Shown here: positions 24,717-34,223 of the stretch, piece by piece | Numbering within the stretch: position 1 is the stretch's first letter | Layout: every line of letters starts with the position of its first letter | Source: Termitidicoccus mucosus | GTDB taxonomy: Bacteria; Verrucomicrobiota; Verrucomicrobiia; Opitutales; Opitutaceae | Length of the DNA: 64,000 nt | Assembly (NCBI RefSeq): GCF_038725785.1 | Contig: NZ_CP109796.1 | Location: forward strand, 5,568,501-5,632,500 | Direction of reading: 5' to 3' | Program-made: the position numbers and the translations under genes | Notes under the pieces: generated by a model | Told to the model about the DNA's origin: nothing | What the model saw: only the letters and a program-made list of their open reading frames with translations | Databases searched by the model: none

Positions 24717-24743
24717 GCCGCCCGCGAATCGTTTCCGGGCGGC
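24717..24743 (-). promoter_or_regulatory. Intercistronic hairpin between xylA and xylB
   Basis: GCCGCCCG and CGGGCGGC form an 8-bp GC stem with an 11-base loop, followed on the transcribed strand by TTTATTATATAAT and then the xylB start. It could be a partial terminator lowering xylB relative to xylA or an mRNA-stabilising structure. Confidence 0.5.
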
Positions 24744-24766
24744 AGGGGATGTATATTATGGCTGGA

Positions 24767-26101
24767 TTATATATAACGCAGCAGAATGCTTTCGCAAAGC
24801 TCCTGCTTGCCGCTGCGGGGCGCGACCTCGCCCTGCTCGCGCGCGATGCGGTGCAGGTCGGCCAGAGAGAGCTTGCCCTGTTCGTAGTCGCGTCCGGCGC
24901 CGGTGTCGAACGTGGCGTAGCGTTGTTTTTTCATCGCGGGGAGCGGTGACTCGTTGAGGAGCTTTTCGGCGGCGATGGCGGCGCGGGCAAAGGCGTCCAT
25001 GCCGGCGATGTGCGCGATAAAAAGATCCTCGATGTCGGTCGAGTTACGGCGAATCTTCGCATCGAAATTGATGCCTCCGTCCTTGAATCCGCCCGCTTGC
25101 AGAATGATGGACATCGCCTCCGTGAGCTCGACCGGGTCGATGGGGAACTGGTCGGTGTCCCAGCCGTTCTGCGGATCGCCGCGGTTGGCGTCGATGCTGC
25201 CGAGCACGCCCGCGTCGGCGGCGACTTGCAACTCGTGCGGGAAGGTGTGCCCGGCGAGCGTGGCGTGGTTGACCTCGATGTTGAGCTGGAAATCGCCGAG
25301 CAGGCCGAACTCGCGCAGGAAGCCGATCACGGTCGCGGAGTCATAGTCGTATTGATGCTTGGTCGGTTCGCAGGGCTTTGGCTCAATGAAGAACTTGCCC
25401 TTGAAGCCTTGGGCGCGGGCGTAGTCGCGGGCGATGGTGAGGAAACGCGCGAAATGTTCGCGCTCGCGTTTCATGTCGGTGTTCAGGAGCGACATGTAGC
25501 CCTCGCGACCGCCCCAGAAAACATAGTTCTCGCCGCCGAGCGCGATGGTGGCGTCGATGGCCGACTTGAGCTGCGCGCCGGCGCGGGCGAGGATCGGAAA
25601 TTCCGGGTTGGTCGCCGCGCCGTTCATGTAGCGCGGATTACTGAATAGATTGGCCGTGCCCCAGAGCAGTTTCACGCCGGAGGCCGCCTGCTTTTCCTTT
25701 GCATAGTCAACGATGGCTTGAAGGCGTTCTTCGGACTCGGCGAGCGTGGGTGCCTCGTCAACCAGGTCGGCGTCGTGGAAACAATAATACGGCGCGCCGA
25801 GCTTGGTGATGAACTCGAAGGCCGCGTCCATCTTGTCGCGGGCGCGCTGCACGGGATCGGAGGCGGCAAGCCACGGCATGGGCCGTGTCGGCGCGCCGAA
25901 GGGATCGGTGCCGTTCGCGCAGAAGCTGTGCCAGTAGGCGACAGCGAAGCGCAGCAACCCGCCCAGCGGACGGCCTGCGACGACGCGCTTCTCGTCATAA
26001 TAACGAAAGGCGAGCGGATTGACACTCTGCGGCCCTTCGTAGGCGATGGGGCCGATGCCGGGAAAATACTCGCGGCTGCCGGTGGTGAGGTGCGTGCTCA
26101 T
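24767..26101 (-). CDS. xylA: Xylose isomerase
   Basis: Interconverts D-xylose and D-xylulose in the cytosol, metal-dependent. At 444 residues it is the long class II form. Active-site segments: [12 protein letters not shown] with the catalytic His and its Asp partner; [40 protein letters not shown] with the metal-ligand Glu and Lys; [20 protein letters not shown] with the second His; [20 protein letters not shown] with the metal-binding Asp; and [20 protein letters not shown] with the last Asp. The RxNSxDxEDLF end is diagnostic. It is the first gene of the leftward xylA-xylB pair; the upstream 230 bases should contain the promoter. Confidence 0.97.
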   Translation of the reverse strand: MSTHLTTGSREYFPGIGPIAYEGPQSVNPLAFRYYDEKRVVAGRPLGGLLRFAVAYWHSFCANGTDPFGAPTRPMPWLAASDPVQRARDKMDAAFEFITKLGAPYYCFHDADLVDEAPTLAESEERLQAIVDYAKEKQAASGVKLLWGTANLFSNPRYMNGAATNPEFPILARAGAQLKSAIDATIALGGENYVFWGGREGYMSLLNTDMKREREHFARFLTIARDYARAQGFKGKFFIEPKPCEPTKHQYDYDSATVIGFLREFGLLGDFQLNIEVNHATLAGHTFPHELQVAADAGVLGSIDANRGDPQNGWDTDQFPIDPVELTEAMSIILQAGGFKDGGINFDAKIRRNSTDIEDLFIAHIAGMDAFARAAIAAEKLLNESPLPAMKKQRYATFDTGAGRDYEQGKLSLADLHRIAREQGEVAPRSGKQELCESILLRYI

Positions 26102-26332
26102 AAGTCGGGATGAATTTTGGGAGGTTGATAAACGGGAGAAACACGGGCGGCATTTCTCCTGAATGAGCGCCCATTATAGCCGGGCGCGCCGGGGATTTGC
26201 TTTCACAAAAAGACATCTTTCCGTCATCATTAGCACGATAGGATAGGGTAGAGAAAGAATAAGTGGCAAGTGACAAGTATCAAAATGAAGTCACCGGCGC
26301 GAAGCGCCCGCATCCTTTCTTATCACTTCTTC
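26102..26332. promoter_or_regulatory. xylA upstream region and AraC 3' spacer
   Basis: This 231-base spacer contains the xylA promoter, which I cannot pinpoint. It also contains GTGACAAGTATCAA at about 26269, a sequence recurring inside recD2 (minus strand near 62715), which suggests a small dispersed repeat. GCGCCCATTATAGCCGGGCGC around 26165-26188 forms a weak hairpin. Confidence 0.35.
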
Positions 26333-27256
26333 TTATCTGGAACTTCTTTCCTGCCTCCGATACGCCGATGGCGTGAGGCCCTGCACCTGGTGGAATTGCC
26401 GCGCGAAATAATTGCTGTCCGCGTAGCCACACTCCAGCGCGATGTCGGTGATATCCAGCGTGGTCTGGCGCAGCAGCCGCCGCGCCGCCGCGACCCGCAG
26501 GCCGATGATGAAATCGATGGGCGACTGCCCCGTGGCCCGCCGGAACGTCAGCAGCAAATTCGTGCGCGACAGCCCCGCGCGCGCGGCGAGCTGTTCGAGC
26601 GTCCACGGCTCATGATACCGCTGCTCCAGCAAACTCACCAATTCGCCCACACGCAGCAGCGCCCGGCTTTCCGTCGAACCGCTTGCGCCGTAATGCCGCG
26701 AAAGGAACACCATCAATTCGACCAGCAGCGCCAGCAACACCGCCTCGTGGCCGTCGCGTACGTTTTGCTTTCCCTCCGTCACGTTTCCGCACTCAGCCTC
26801 CATCCGCTCGACCAGCGCTTCGGCCCTGGCCAGTTCGCTTCGGCTCAACCGCAGCCGGCTGGAAAAGCGGTGCGCCTTGCGAAACGCCGGCTCCAGCATG
26901 AACAACGCGCTGTAGCCCGGCAGCCTCCGCAGCAATCCCGTCGGAAGCGGAATTCGCGTGGGGTCATACATCACATTCAACAAAACCAGCCCATCCCGCT
27001 CGCGAAAGCAGTGGACCTGCTCGCCCTGGACAACAAACACGTCGCCCGTGGAGACGTGAAACGCTCCGCCCTCCAGCAAATGCCGTCCACGCCCGCCGAC
27101 AACAATGACCAGCTCGCAAAAATCGTGCCAGTGCTCGATCTCCGTGACATCATGCGGATGCGCCGGAGCTCCCGCCGCAAGCGTCGCGACACGACGCACG
27201 GTGACGGGGAATCCCCCCTCGCCGAAATAATCAACGCCTTTAGCAAGCAGTGCCAT
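26333..27256 (-). CDS. AraC-family regulator with N-terminal cupin domain
   Basis: 307 residues. The N-terminal AraC-binding cupin has the metal-cupin-like HWHDFCELVIVVGGRGRHLL and GDVFVVQGEQVHCFRERDGL segments for sugar sensing. The C-terminal double HTH reads TLEQLAARAGLSRTNLLLTF, RRATGQSPIDFIIGLRVAAA, RRLLRQTTLDITDIALECGY, ADSNYFARQFHQVQGLTPSA, YRR, the standard AraC/XylS pattern. It is transcribed in the same direction as xylA-xylB, 231 bases upstream, and diverges from the GH98 gene, so it may couple xylan-derived sugar sensing to one or both. Confidence 0.92.
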   Translation of the reverse strand: MALLAKGVDYFGEGGFPVTVRRVATLAAGAPAHPHDVTEIEHWHDFCELVIVVGGRGRHLLEGGAFHVSTGDVFVVQGEQVHCFRERDGLVLLNVMYDPTRIPLPTGLLRRLPGYSALFMLEPAFRKAHRFSSRLRLSRSELARAEALVERMEAECGNVTEGKQNVRDGHEAVLLALLVELMVFLSRHYGASGSTESRALLRVGELVSLLEQRYHEPWTLEQLAARAGLSRTNLLLTFRRATGQSPIDFIIGLRVAAARRLLRQTTLDITDIALECGYADSNYFARQFHQVQGLTPSAYRRQERSSR

Positions 27257-27543
27257 GTATTGGGCAAACCTGCACTATAGGACGGAAACAAGCAAGCCTG
27301 TCCCAAAGCGCGTGCGCATCAACGTCATGTTACTGTTATCAGATAATGAGCGGTTTGAGGAGTGTGGGCCTTCTCCTTTAAAGTCTATAGTTAGAACATA
27401 TTAAACATTGCGCGGTCCGGTATCTCGTCGTGTTTTCGCTTGTTCGCAAGCCTTGGCCCTTGACCGCACAAAATACCCTCTGCCACTCTTGTAAATACGC
27501 CGGGTCTTCCGATTTGCACGAACGATTTCCATTCAATCCCGTC
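27257..27543. promoter_or_regulatory. Divergent region between the AraC and GH98 genes
   Basis: About 290 bases, AT-richer than the genes on either side, for example TTAGAACATATTAAACATTG near 27390. It should hold both promoters. GTGTTTTCGC at 27430 is in frame with the GH98 gene but would put 38 residues before the signal peptide, so it is not taken as the start. No clear operator repeats seen. Confidence 0.35.
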
Positions 27544-30500
27544 ATGAGAAAACCCCCTGCCGCGATAGCCCCTGTTATCCTGATATTTTTCGTCCTTGTT
27601 AATTGGACACTGAGCGCAGTGCCTCTGCGCCGCCCTGTGTCTCCGACAACGCCGATGTATTTGATTCATGCGTTATATCCCTATGACGCACAGCGCATCA
27701 TTGATGCGATTCCGGCCGATATCCGACCCTATGTCGTACTCAACCTTGCGATGCGGGCCGCGAATGGCGATGGCTATGAAGTGGCCGACGCTTGGCTGAA
27801 CACCTGCGCGCAGAACGGGATCTGGGCGATGGTGCAGCCGAGTTCGGGCGTGGACAACAGCATGTCGGACACCGACCTCACGAATTACGAGAAGCTGTAT
27901 CAAAAGTATCCGAATATGGTCGGCTACAATTTTTGCGAGCAAACATGGGGGTTTGATAACACATCCTTTGCGCAACGCTTGGGTTTCTACTGCCAGCTGC
28001 TGAGCTTGGCCGACACATATGGCGGATACTTGTATATCAACGATTGCTTTTCGCTCAGTAACACGGCTTGGAATTCAATCTCAAAGTTCAAGGCCAGCCA
28101 GGACTTCGCAAATCGCACGAAAACCTACAAGGCGAACTTCATCTTCGGAAACAAGTTCACCCACTCCTACGGTTATTACGACAACCAAAGCGGGGCGCTA
28201 GGGGTTTTCTTGTCGGGCCATGCGGGCAATTATGCAGTGCGGTTCGATCAATTTGCCTGGGGCTGGAGCGGAAGAGGGCAGGTTTTCGGCGTGGAAAATC
28301 CCACTGGCCGAATGGAAGGCTATGGGTATAACACGTTGTTGGCTTGCCCGGAGGTGGTGCAAGGCGTCCCCATCGTAGAGGAGATGCTTTTGCATGGCGC
28401 GGCCGTGATCGACGGGCCGGAAGTGCCGGAATATTCGTCCATTTACTACAACGGCGAGCAGACTCCGACCTTCAAGAACATGATCTCCGACATCTTCCGG
28501 AAAGTGCTCGACGGGACGATCCGGATTCCCTTGGCCAACGAGGTGGCGACGCGAGCCAAGATCGCCTATGTGCCCATGGTCGGCGTGAATCCGCCTGCCG
28601 ATTTCTACACGGGCTTGTATGAAATGGATGGCCAGAGGGAGATCAACAGGACATGGTTCAAGAAAACCGGCCGCTATCCCGCGATTCCCGTGCTGTTCTC
28701 GAATGCCGCCTATGAGACGTCGATGTTTTCATCCGCCAATGTTGTGGTCTCTTCGACCCTCTCCTCGAGATGGCCCACCCAGCAGGCCAAGGTGAATGAG
28801 TTCAACAGCCTGTTCCCGGTCGATTCGACCGGGGATTTGTTCGCGGGAAGGTTCGCCAACAAATGGCTGACCTACAACCCCTATATCAACACCGATCAGG
28901 ACGCCAACGGTGTGCTGATGCTCAAATACAACACCTGTGCCAGCCTCGACCTCACCTATACCGCTCACACGCTGGGCGTGGTGACGGAGAACGCCGGCAG
29001 CATCAGTATTTACCTGAACAACTACCGCTCGGACAAAAGCCAGATGTGGGCGGACTATCCGGACGGAGTCCCGACATCGCAGGAATCCAATTACCTTTTG
29101 CATCCGGTCGATTCCCAACTGCGAACCAGCGTGATCAAGGTCAACGGTGCCACGAGCCAACCCTCTTTCACCCTGACGGAGCGAGGGAGCCATAAACCCA
29201 GCACGGCAAGCGACACTTGGAGTGGCGGAGTTTACACGCTGACGATCAATCACAACGGGCCGGTGGACGTGATGATTCAATGTTCGGGCTCGGCGACCGG
29301 AAGGCCCACTGTGCCCGCGACAGTGACGGTGACCGCTCCGTCGGCGCCTCCGAGTTACAAGGTGTCTCCGTATATGCGCGTTTACGCCGTAGGATTTTCC
29401 GGCCAAAGTGGTGTCGATGCAGAGCGGTATGACGAGATCGGTCTGAACGTGAAATCGATCTCGAATGGCGACTGGATCAAGTTCAGCAACGTGGACTTCG
29501 GTTCGGGTGCGACCGGATTCATCGCCAGGGCGTCCGGAACCGAGGGCGGAAACATTGAACTGCGTCTCGATAGCCCGTCCGGCACACTGATTGGCACCTG
29601 CGTGGTGGCCTCCACGGGCTCGGATCACACATGGAAAACCTTTCCCTCCGAGGTGAACAGTTCCACCGCGACCGGCGTCCACGATCTTTACCTAAGGTTC
29701 ACTGGCAACAGCAGCTCCAGCCTTTTTAAGCTGGCCTCCTGGCAATTCGGATCGGCCGACACTCCTCCCTTCGCTCCCGATGACCACACCGCCGCCGTGG
29801 TGGCCAATGGCCGGGTGCTCGTGAGCTGGGCGGCCGTTGCGGGCGCCACCGGCTACAACGTGAAGCGCTCGCTCAACAGCGGGGGACCCTATATCACCGT
29901 CGCCGCAGGCATTACCGGCACCAGCCATACAGACACGGACGTCAGCAACGGCGTGACTTATTACTATGTGATTTCCGCAGTGAACGCAAACGGCGAAGGC
30001 CCCGATTCCACCGAGATGAGCCTCCTGATCCAGCGAGTCCTCTCACCCGTGGCGGACACCTATGTGAAGAATGGAGGCTCGGCGGGCTCCAATTACGGGA
30101 CATTGCCGTCCATGGAGGTGAAATACGATTCCACTCTCAATTCGGGCCTCACCCGCGAGAGTTTCCTGCGCTTCGATGTCAGCGGGCTGGCAAGTGCCCT
30201 GAACGCGCAATTGCGTTTGGTTCCCGTAGCTGCGGACAATCTGAATCCGGTCATCAATTACGAGTTCGTGAGCGATGACTCGTGGTTGGAAACCGGCTTG
30301 AACTGGAATAACCAGGTGAGCGGATCGGGTGAGATCCTTGCCACGAGCACCACATGCATCGCGGGAGACCCCATTGTCTTTGATGTCACCAATCGGTTTC
30401 GTATCGAGGCTGCGGGAGATGGCAGCCTTTCCCTGCGCATCAGCGCGCCCGCGCCGGGAGGCCGGTGGGTGAGCTTCGCCACGCGAGAGAATTCCACCAT

Positions 30501-32457
30501 CAGTTACCGGCCCATTATCGAGTATTTGCTTCCGGGCCCATCGGTGCCTGCGGGGCTCGGAGCCGCCGTCGCCGACAACGGACTAGTCCAGTTAGCGTGG
30601 AACGCCGCAGCCGGCGCGACCAGCTACGTGGTGAAACGCGCGACCAATGCGGGCGGCCCTTACGCCATTGTGGCCAGCGGAATCACCACGACGAGTCATG
30701 CCGACGATAGCCTCACCGGCTTGCAGTCCTATTACTACGTTGTCTCCGCGTTGAATGCCGAAAATCAAAGCGGCGATTCAGCGGAGGCCGGCGTGGTTTC
30801 CGGCGGCTTGGGCACGCTTGATGCATCGACGACTGTCGTGGTCGGTGGCAGCACCAGCCTCACCGCTGCGGCGGAGGGCAATCCCACCCCCGCATACCAC
30901 TGGCAGATTTCTACCGACGGTGGCGTGAACTGGAGTTACCTTGTCGAGGATGCCCACCATGCCGGTGCGAACACCGCCACCCTCGTCATCACAGACGCGA
31001 CGCCGGAGAAGCACGGCAGCAGATACCGTTACGAAGCCGCGAATACGTACGGCGCAGTGACCAGCAATGCCACCACGCTCACGGTCGAGGCTCCACCGGC
31101 CCCGCCCGCGCCGCCAGTCAGCCAGCAGGCCGTCACCACGGGGCATGCCGCCACGTTCACCGTCACCTCGACCGGCAACCCCGCACCTACCTATCGCTGG
31201 CAGGTTTCCACCGATGGTGGCGCGAACTGGGTCAATCTCACAAACGACACGCATCACGATGGCACGCACACCAGTTCCTTGCTCGTGAAAAACGCCACCG
31301 CGTCGATGTCGGGCAACCGTTACCGCTGCATCGTTGAAAACGTCCACGGCACGCAAACCAGCGCCGCCGGCACGCTCATCGTCGCCCCTGCGCATTTCAC
31401 GGAACCCGTCGCGCTCGTTCTCGATGCCTCGCGCAACCTCTACGTAGCCGATGCCGCAAGCCACACCATCCAGAAAATCACCGCCCAGCTTGCCTGCTCG
31501 CCCTTTGCCGGCGCCAGCGGCCTGCCCGGCTCGACAGACTCCACCGGCACGTCCGCCCGCTTCAACCAGCCGCGCGCCCTCGTCCTGAACCAGACGGGCG
31601 ATATTTTTGTTGCCGATGCCGGGAACGGGAGTATCCGAAAAATAAATACAAATGGTGCGGTCACCACCCTTGCCACCGGCTTCAGCGCGCCCAAGGGCAT
31701 TGCGCTCGATGCCGCTGGCAACGCCTACGTCGCCGATTCCGCCGCGAACACCATTCATCGCGTGACTCCCGATGGCGTGGTGACTCGCTACGCGGGAACC
31801 GCCGGACAATCAGGCTCCACCGAGGGTATCGGTGCGGCGGCCCGGTTCACCGCGCCCACGCACACCTTGGTGGACAACGCCGGGTATCTCTTCATTGCCG
31901 ACACCGGCAATCATGTCCTCCGCACAGTCGCGCAAAGTGGCACGATACTCATTTATGCCGGGCAGGCGGGAATGACCGGTATCGCCGACGGTCCCATCCA
32001 GCAAGCACTCCTTAACCAACCCCAAGGCATGGCGGCTGACAGCGACAATAATCTCTATTTTGCCGATACCGGCAACCACACCATCCGCATGATCGGCGAT
32101 CTCGACGAGGTGCTCACCATCGCCGGCAAACCCGGAACCGCCGGGCTGCGGGATGGCATCGAACAAGATGCCCTCTTCAACCAACCCGCCAGCGTTGTCT
32201 ATGATGGCAATGGCAACCTCTACGTGGCCGACACCGGCAATGCCGCCATCCGCAAAATCGTCCTCGCCACCGGCCAGGTCACCACACTGGTGCTTACTAC
32301 AGCCACCACCACCGGCACCAACAGCGGCACTTCGCCGTCGCCTGACACCGGCAACAACTCCGGCGGCGGCGGTGGATCGGTTTCCCTCTGGTATTTTGTA
32401 TTATTCACCATGTTTGCCGCCATCCGTCTGGGGTGGCGCTGGAAAAACAAACGCTAA
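27544..32457 (+). CDS. Multidomain secreted GH98-type glycoside hydrolase with NHL repeats and GlyGly-CTERM-like tail
   Basis: A 1637-residue exported protein. I start at ATG 27544, which opens a signal peptide (AAIAPVILIFFVLVNWTLSA). Domains by approximate residue: 35-350, GH98 catalytic barrel (YEKLYQKYPNMVGYNFCEQT, FAWGWSGRGQVFGVENPTGR); 380-590, GH98 C-terminal beta domain; 600-738, CBM6-like (YDEIGLNVKSISNGDWIKFS); 742-829, FN3; 831-995, DNRLRE domain (VADTYVKNGGSAGSNYGTLP); 1000-1085, FN3; 1092-1184 and 1189-1282, two Ig-like repeats; 1285-1580, NHL repeats (DGNGNLYVADTGNAAIRKI); then a Gly-rich linker and TM helix ending RWKNKR. GH98 enzymes include blood-group endo-galactosidases and an endo-xylanase; beside xylA/xylB a xylan target is the better guess. 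The GGGGG-TM-basic tail resembles GlyGly-CTERM sorting signals. Confidence 0.85.
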   Translation: MRKPPAAIAPVILIFFVLVNWTLSAVPLRRPVSPTTPMYLIHALYPYDAQRIIDAIPADIRPYVVLNLAMRAANGDGYEVADAWLNTCAQNGIWAMVQPSSGVDNSMSDTDLTNYEKLYQKYPNMVGYNFCEQTWGFDNTSFAQRLGFYCQLLSLADTYGGYLYINDCFSLSNTAWNSISKFKASQDFANRTKTYKANFIFGNKFTHSYGYYDNQSGALGVFLSGHAGNYAVRFDQFAWGWSGRGQVFGVENPTGRMEGYGYNTLLACPEVVQGVPIVEEMLLHGAAVIDGPEVPEYSSIYYNGEQTPTFKNMISDIFRKVLDGTIRIPLANEVATRAKIAYVPMVGVNPPADFYTGLYEMDGQREINRTWFKKTGRYPAIPVLFSNAAYETSMFSSANVVVSSTLSSRWPTQQAKVNEFNSLFPVDSTGDLFAGRFANKWLTYNPYINTDQDANGVLMLKYNTCASLDLTYTAHTLGVVTENAGSISIYLNNYRSDKSQMWADYPDGVPTSQESNYLLHPVDSQLRTSVIKVNGATSQPSFTLTERGSHKPSTASDTWSGGVYTLTINHNGPVDVMIQCSGSATGRPTVPATVTVTAPSAPPSYKVSPYMRVYAVGFSGQSGVDAERYDEIGLNVKSISNGDWIKFSNVDFGSGATGFIARASGTEGGNIELRLDSPSGTLIGTCVVASTGSDHTWKTFPSEVNSSTATGVHDLYLRFTGNSSSSLFKLASWQFGSADTPPFAPDDHTAAVVANGRVLVSWAAVAGATGYNVKRSLNSGGPYITVAAGITGTSHTDTDVSNGVTYYYVISAVNANGEGPDSTEMSLLIQRVLSPVADTYVKNGGSAGSNYGTLPSMEVKYDSTLNSGLTRESFLRFDVSGLASALNAQLRLVPVAADNLNPVINYEFVSDDSWLETGLNWNNQVSGSGEILATSTTCIAGDPIVFDVTNRFRIEAAGDGSLSLRISAPAPGGRWVSFATRENSTISYRPIIEYLLPGPSVPAGLGAAVADNGLVQLAWNAAAGATSYVVKRATNAGGPYAIVASGITTTSHADDSLTGLQSYYYVVSALNAENQSGDSAEAGVVSGGLGTLDASTTVVVGGSTSLTAAAEGNPTPAYHWQISTDGGVNWSYLVEDAHHAGANTATLVITDATPEKHGSRYRYEAANTYGAVTSNATTLTVEAPPAPPAPPVSQQAVTTGHAATFTVTSTGNPAPTYRWQVSTDGGANWVNLTNDTHHDGTHTSSLLVKNATASMSGNRYRCIVENVHGTQTSAAGTLIVAPAHFTEPVALVLDASRNLYVADAASHTIQKITAQLACSPFAGASGLPGSTDSTGTSARFNQPRALVLNQTGDIFVADAGNGSIRKINTNGAVTTLATGFSAPKGIALDAAGNAYVADSAANTIHRVTPDGVVTRYAGTAGQSGSTEGIGAAARFTAPTHTLVDNAGYLFIADTGNHVLRTVAQSGTILIYAGQAGMTGIADGPIQQALLNQPQGMAADSDNNLYFADTGNHTIRMIGDLDEVLTIAGKPGTAGLRDGIEQDALFNQPASVVYDGNGNLYVADTGNAAIRKIVLATGQVTTLVLTTATTTGTNSGTSPSPDTGNNSGGGGGSVSLWYFVLFTMFAAIRLGWRWKNKR

Positions 32458-32517
32458 TATCCCACTGATACAAACCCGTATTCCTTTCGCAACTCGTCAA
32501 CTTCACCGTGCGGCCGC

Positions 32518-32814
32518 TCAGCCACGCCCCACCCAATAATTTGGCTCACGCTTCATGTGCATCACGGCAACAATCAAGATGCCATCCGGCCTTTTTTGGT
32601 AAACCAATCCATATGGAAACCGATTCACCCGGCACCGCCGTGTGCGTGGTGAAAGTTTCTGCTATGCATCAGGGAAATTGACGATTCGCTGTAACGCCTC
32701 GGTGACTTCTTCCCGAAAATCATCTCCCAGGCCGACAACCTCTGCGTTATAATAATCAATCGCGTCACGGTATTCCGCCGCTGCGACAGCCAGAAACCGC
32801 ACGCTCGCACTCAT
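32518..32814 (-). pseudogene. RelE/ParE-family toxin with an internal TAG
   Basis: From ATG 32814 the frame reads ASVRFLAVAAAEYRDAIDYY, NAEVVGLGDDFREEVTEAL and QRIVNFPDA, then TAG at 32662-32664, then continues in the same frame as [40 protein letters not shown] and NYWVGRG to a TGA at 32518. The whole is a normal 98-residue ParE toxin (A..EY..A..YY......LG..F, then FPDAW...[12 protein letters not shown], ending H..R.P.YW). At the stop, relatives have Trp (TGG), so one G-to-A change explains the lesion. Its start overlaps the antitoxin stop (ATGA). Confidence 0.88.
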
Positions 32815-33030
32815 CGTTTGCCTCTGTATGCCAGCACCTCCGCCGCTGCGACAGTTTTTCCCTGTCCCGCATCATGCGCGTCAATGCGCGCTTCCACCTC
32901 ATGCGCCCAGACTGCATCTATTTTGACCTGACGGCGCGCATCAATGCTTTCCAAGAGCTGGGCAGCCAGTCGCGCCCTCGCCCTGGGGGGGCAGTTTGAG
33001 CGCATGGGTTGTAATCTCGTGCGTTGACAT
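32811..33030 (-). pseudogene. Addiction-module antitoxin (Unstab_antitox-like) with a C-tract frameshift
   Basis: ATG 33030 begins MSTHEITTHALKLPP, the usual start of this antitoxin family, but after the run of seven C at about 32987-32993 the frame is lost. The neighbouring frame continues RARARLAAQLLESIDARRQV, KIDAVWAHEVEARIDAHDAG and QGKTVAAAEVLAYRGKR to the stop at 32811. Six C would give the continuous ...LKLPPRARARLAAQLLESID expected. It precedes and overlaps the toxin gene. A homopolymer lesion can also be a sequencing error. Confidence 0.8.
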
Positions 33031-33345
33031 GGCGGGACATTTAAACTGCTGCATCCCATTTTGCAAGCATGTTGGCTTTGGGCCTTGCTACGGAAACCAA
33101 ATGCAGATGTGCGTTTTTGCCCGGCGACTCCCAATGTACTGAATGTCACCGGCAAGACACACGGCATGCCCACTCGTAACGACGCCATCGGCGCAATCGT
33201 ACTCGGCCAAACCCAAGCGCAAAAACGGTTAACTCGACACATGTCCCGAAATCTTCCAGGATTTCCTTAACAAGCTGCAGAACAATACTCTGGCAGACAG
33301 GTGCTCGTCGTCATGGAAGCAGGCTGCAACAGCCTGACCAATGAA
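33031..33345. other. Spacer between the antitoxin relic and the AAA ATPase gene
   Basis: About 315 bases with no frame I can assign to a family on either strand. It lies downstream of the transfer operon and upstream of the toxin-antitoxin relic; the mobile element's left part may begin in or left of it. No copy of the tRNA-Glu 3' end was found here by eye. Confidence 0.3.
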
Positions 33346-34200
33346 TCAGGACGAGAAATGTTCCAACAACATTCCCACCACCCGATCCTGCAAAAAACGT
33401 TCAACGGCGGCGCGCATGGGGCGGGCGCCAAGGGTCTTGTGAAAACCGGCTCGCAGGATCGTCTCTATGTCAGCAGGCGTAATCTCCAACTCGTGGCCTA
33501 GCTTGCAAAGCCGCGCCAATTCACCGGCGATCATCGACTCACAAATCTCCCGCTGCACGGCATACGGCAGCCGCGCGAACACGACCTTTTCTGTCATGCG
33601 CCCGACCAATTCAGGACGGAGGCTTTGGCCGACGCGTGCCAATACGGTGCGCTCAATGGAGGCAAACGGCGCTGACTGCATCCGCATCGCCTCCGCCGCG
33701 CCGATGTTCGATGTGCAGACGATGTAGTAACCGGAAAGGTTTTTCCGTTCACCGCTGGCCAGTGTGATGCTCGCGTCATCCAAGATTTGAAGAAACAGAT
33801 CCAACACGAGCGGATGCGCTTTCTCGATCTCATCGAAGAGCAATGTGCCGCCGCCGTTTGATTTCACGAGCGCCCGACCAAGCAAACCGATGTCGCCAAT
33901 CTTTTCGCCAATCAGTTTTTCGACCGACGATTGATTCTGATATTCCGACATATCGAAGCGCAACGGCTTCGCCCCCTCGAAAAGAAATGAAGTAAACGCA
34001 TTTGTAATTTCCGTTTTTCCGGTGCCTGTCGGCCCGACGAACAAGAACGACCCCTTTGGCCTGCCATGATGCGCCAGGCCTAATTCGCCGCGTTGCAACA
34101 CCGAGACGACACGCCCAATCACATGTTCCTGCCCTTTGATGCAGGCGCGCAAATGCGCTGCCAACTCAAGCAATCGCCACTTTCGTTTGTCTGCGTCCAT
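33346..34200 (-). CDS. ClpA/ClpB-like single AAA+ ATPase of the transfer operon
   Basis: 284 residues forming one AAA+ module of the second-domain type of ClpA/ClpB. GQEHVIGRVVSVLQRGELGL precedes the Walker A motif (SFLFVGPTGTGKTEI). Then come LRFDMSEYQNQSSVEKLIGE, the Walker B motif (GGGTLLFDEIEKAHPLVLD), sensor 1 (YYIVCTSNIGAAE) and the arginine-finger region SLRPELVGRMTEKVVFARLP. The C-terminal sensor-2 motif is LGARPMRAAVERFLQDRVVG. It lacks the Clp N-domain and first AAA domain, so it is not a housekeeping Clp. It is the last gene of a leftward operon after the coupling protein (23 bases), suggesting remodelling of the relaxosome or coupling complex. That role is inferred from position. 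Confidence 0.88.
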   Translation of the reverse strand: MDADKRKWRLLELAAHLRACIKGQEHVIGRVVSVLQRGELGLAHHGRPKGSFLFVGPTGTGKTEITNAFTSFLFEGAKPLRFDMSEYQNQSSVEKLIGEKIGDIGLLGRALVKSNGGGTLLFDEIEKAHPLVLDLFLQILDDASITLASGERKNLSGYYIVCTSNIGAAEAMRMQSAPFASIERTVLARVGQSLRPELVGRMTEKVVFARLPYAVQREICESMIAGELARLCKLGHELEITPADIETILRAGFHKTLGARPMRAAVERFLQDRVVGMLLEHFSS

Positions 34201-34223
34201 CTCTGTTTATTCGCGGTTCAAAA

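Noticed and set aside
23590..24957. 455-codon plus-strand frame over xylB
   Set aside because: Shadow of xylB; Gly/Ala/Arg-rich without family features.
30778..31809. 343-codon minus-strand frame inside the GH98 gene
   Set aside because: Repeats in this frame merely mirror the Ig/NHL repeats of the real gene.
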